35,485 nucleotides of DNA from Ekhidna sp. (GTDB taxonomy: Bacteria; Bacteroidota; Bacteroidia; Cytophagales; Cyclobacteriaceae). Positions within the stretch are counted from its first letter, which is position 1. Each line of letters opens with the position of its first letter. The DNA is taken from contig JACONI010000088.1 in assembly GCA_014323825.1 (NCBI GenBank), positions 1 to 35,485 on the forward strand, written 5' to 3'. Shown piece by piece: positions 35,149 to 35,485 of this stretch. Position numbers and translations under genes: made by a program. The notes beneath the pieces are model-generated. The model was not told where the DNA came from. It worked only from the letters and a program-made list of their open reading frames with translations, and ran no database searches.

Positions 35149-35172
35149 TATAAGCAATTGGGTATTGCTAAA
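35149..35172 (+). repeat. Short palindrome resembling the end of the 34497-34618 repeat
   Basis: TATAAGCAATT (35149-35159) is followed by TATTGCTAA (35163-35171), forming a hairpin of AGCAAT/ATTGCT with a 5-nt loop. The same two half-sites, TATAA..GCAATT and ATTGCTAA, occur in the larger repeat before the VOC gene, 26 nt after whose stop codon this one begins. It is compact, so it may be a shortened or degenerate copy. Confidence 0.45.
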
Positions 35173-35410
35173 ATGTAGTAGATTTTCAATAAAAACAATG
35201 CACATAAAAATAGTAGTATAAGACATTATCCGGCTCGTTTCAGAAGGAAGACCATAAGTTATTCAAAGTCGAGAGAGATGATAGCATATTCTTTGTATCT
35301 ACTTTTTAACCACTTATCTATTGTAAATTAGCAATGTCAAATCAGGGTTTGAATATCAGAAAAAAAGATTTTTCTTTACATTTCAAAGTGAAACAGAAAT
35401 TATAAACTAA

Positions 35411-35485
35411 ATGATCATCTCCGAATTAAAGGCTTTTGATTTATTGAAATCTAAATTTAAGTTGAGCGAAGAAAACGCCCGTGCG
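35411..35485 (+). CDS. Start of an unidentified small or coiled-coil protein (cut by the window edge)
   Basis: ATG at 35411 opens a frame that continues to the window end: MIISELKAFDLLKSKFK followed by LSEENARA. The sequence is charged and helical and reminds me of short coiled-coil proteins of the DUF1640 type, but 25 residues are too few to assign. The stretch before it (35173-35410) is AT-rich and holds nothing I recognise. Confidence 0.5.
   Translation, partial: MIISELKAFDLLKSKFKLSEENARA

Noticed and set aside
1..35485. CRISPR arrays, tRNA or rRNA genes, insertion-sequence transposases
   Set aside because: I looked for regular spaced repeats, cloverleaf-like CCA-ended sequences and transposase motifs by eye and found none; a dedicated tRNA/ncRNA scan could still find something small.

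Overview
The window is a chromosomal segment of a Bacteroidota bacterium, probably a marine Cytophagales relative (family not resolvable from the sequence). Three things support this. The gene order rplM-rpsI-rpsB-tsf is the Bacteroidota one. Two promoters match the phylum consensus TTTG-N19..21-TAnnTTTG almost perfectly. Translation starts lack Shine-Dalgarno sequences. Cadherin-repeat and BACON-type surface proteins fit the same phylum.

Layout. 1-1660 (-): N-terminal part of a large cadherin-repeat lipoprotein that runs off the left edge. 1890-4427 (-): ribosomal protein and EF-Ts operon with its own promoter. 4543-6312 (-): PhoB/PhoR-like two-component pair. 6589-14543: exopolysaccharide/O-antigen type locus, with an initiating sugar-phosphate transferase, one GT2, two GT4s, a frameshifted TylF-type methyltransferase, a class I methyltransferase and a Wzy/ligase-like membrane protein. 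14544-15534: about 1 kb without an intact gene, holding a decayed BACON-domain relic and two perfect palindromes. 15535-21389 (+): gltB-gltD, NADPH-type glutamate synthase. 21388-21882 (+): the C-terminal remnant of an oligopeptidase B, joined directly onto the gltD stop codon, then a good terminator.

22049-33190 is the most unusual part, a divergent catabolic island. The minus-strand operon runs BKACE (beta-keto acid cleavage enzyme) - thioredoxin/unknown-domain fusion - UGSC-family protein (Cys form) - S9 peptidase with an extra C-terminal putative cysteine-hydrolase domain - DASS anion transporter. The first three genes overlap by 1 and 4 nt. The plus-strand arm runs AraC regulator - 3-hydroxyacyl-CoA-dehydrogenase-type enzyme - APC transporter - RBBP9-like hydrolase. 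A plausible scheme (inference) is that a beta-hydroxy acid is imported, oxidised to a beta-keto acid by the dehydrogenase and cleaved with acetyl-CoA by BKACE. The Trx fusion and the UGSC protein would form a thiol-redox pair of unknown purpose. In this copy the AraC, dehydrogenase and RBBP9-like genes each carry a lesion (frameshift, nonsense, frameshift), while the minus-strand operon and the APC gene are intact.

33244-35485 (+): an alpha/beta hydrolase lipoprotein, a secreted VOC-fold protein bracketed by repeats that resemble integron attC or gene-cassette ends, and the first 25 codons of an unidentified gene. I saw no rRNA, tRNA, CRISPR array or transposase. Of gaps near or above 300 nt, 12141-12354 and 35173-35410 show nothing recognisable, and 6313-6588 shows no feature I can support.
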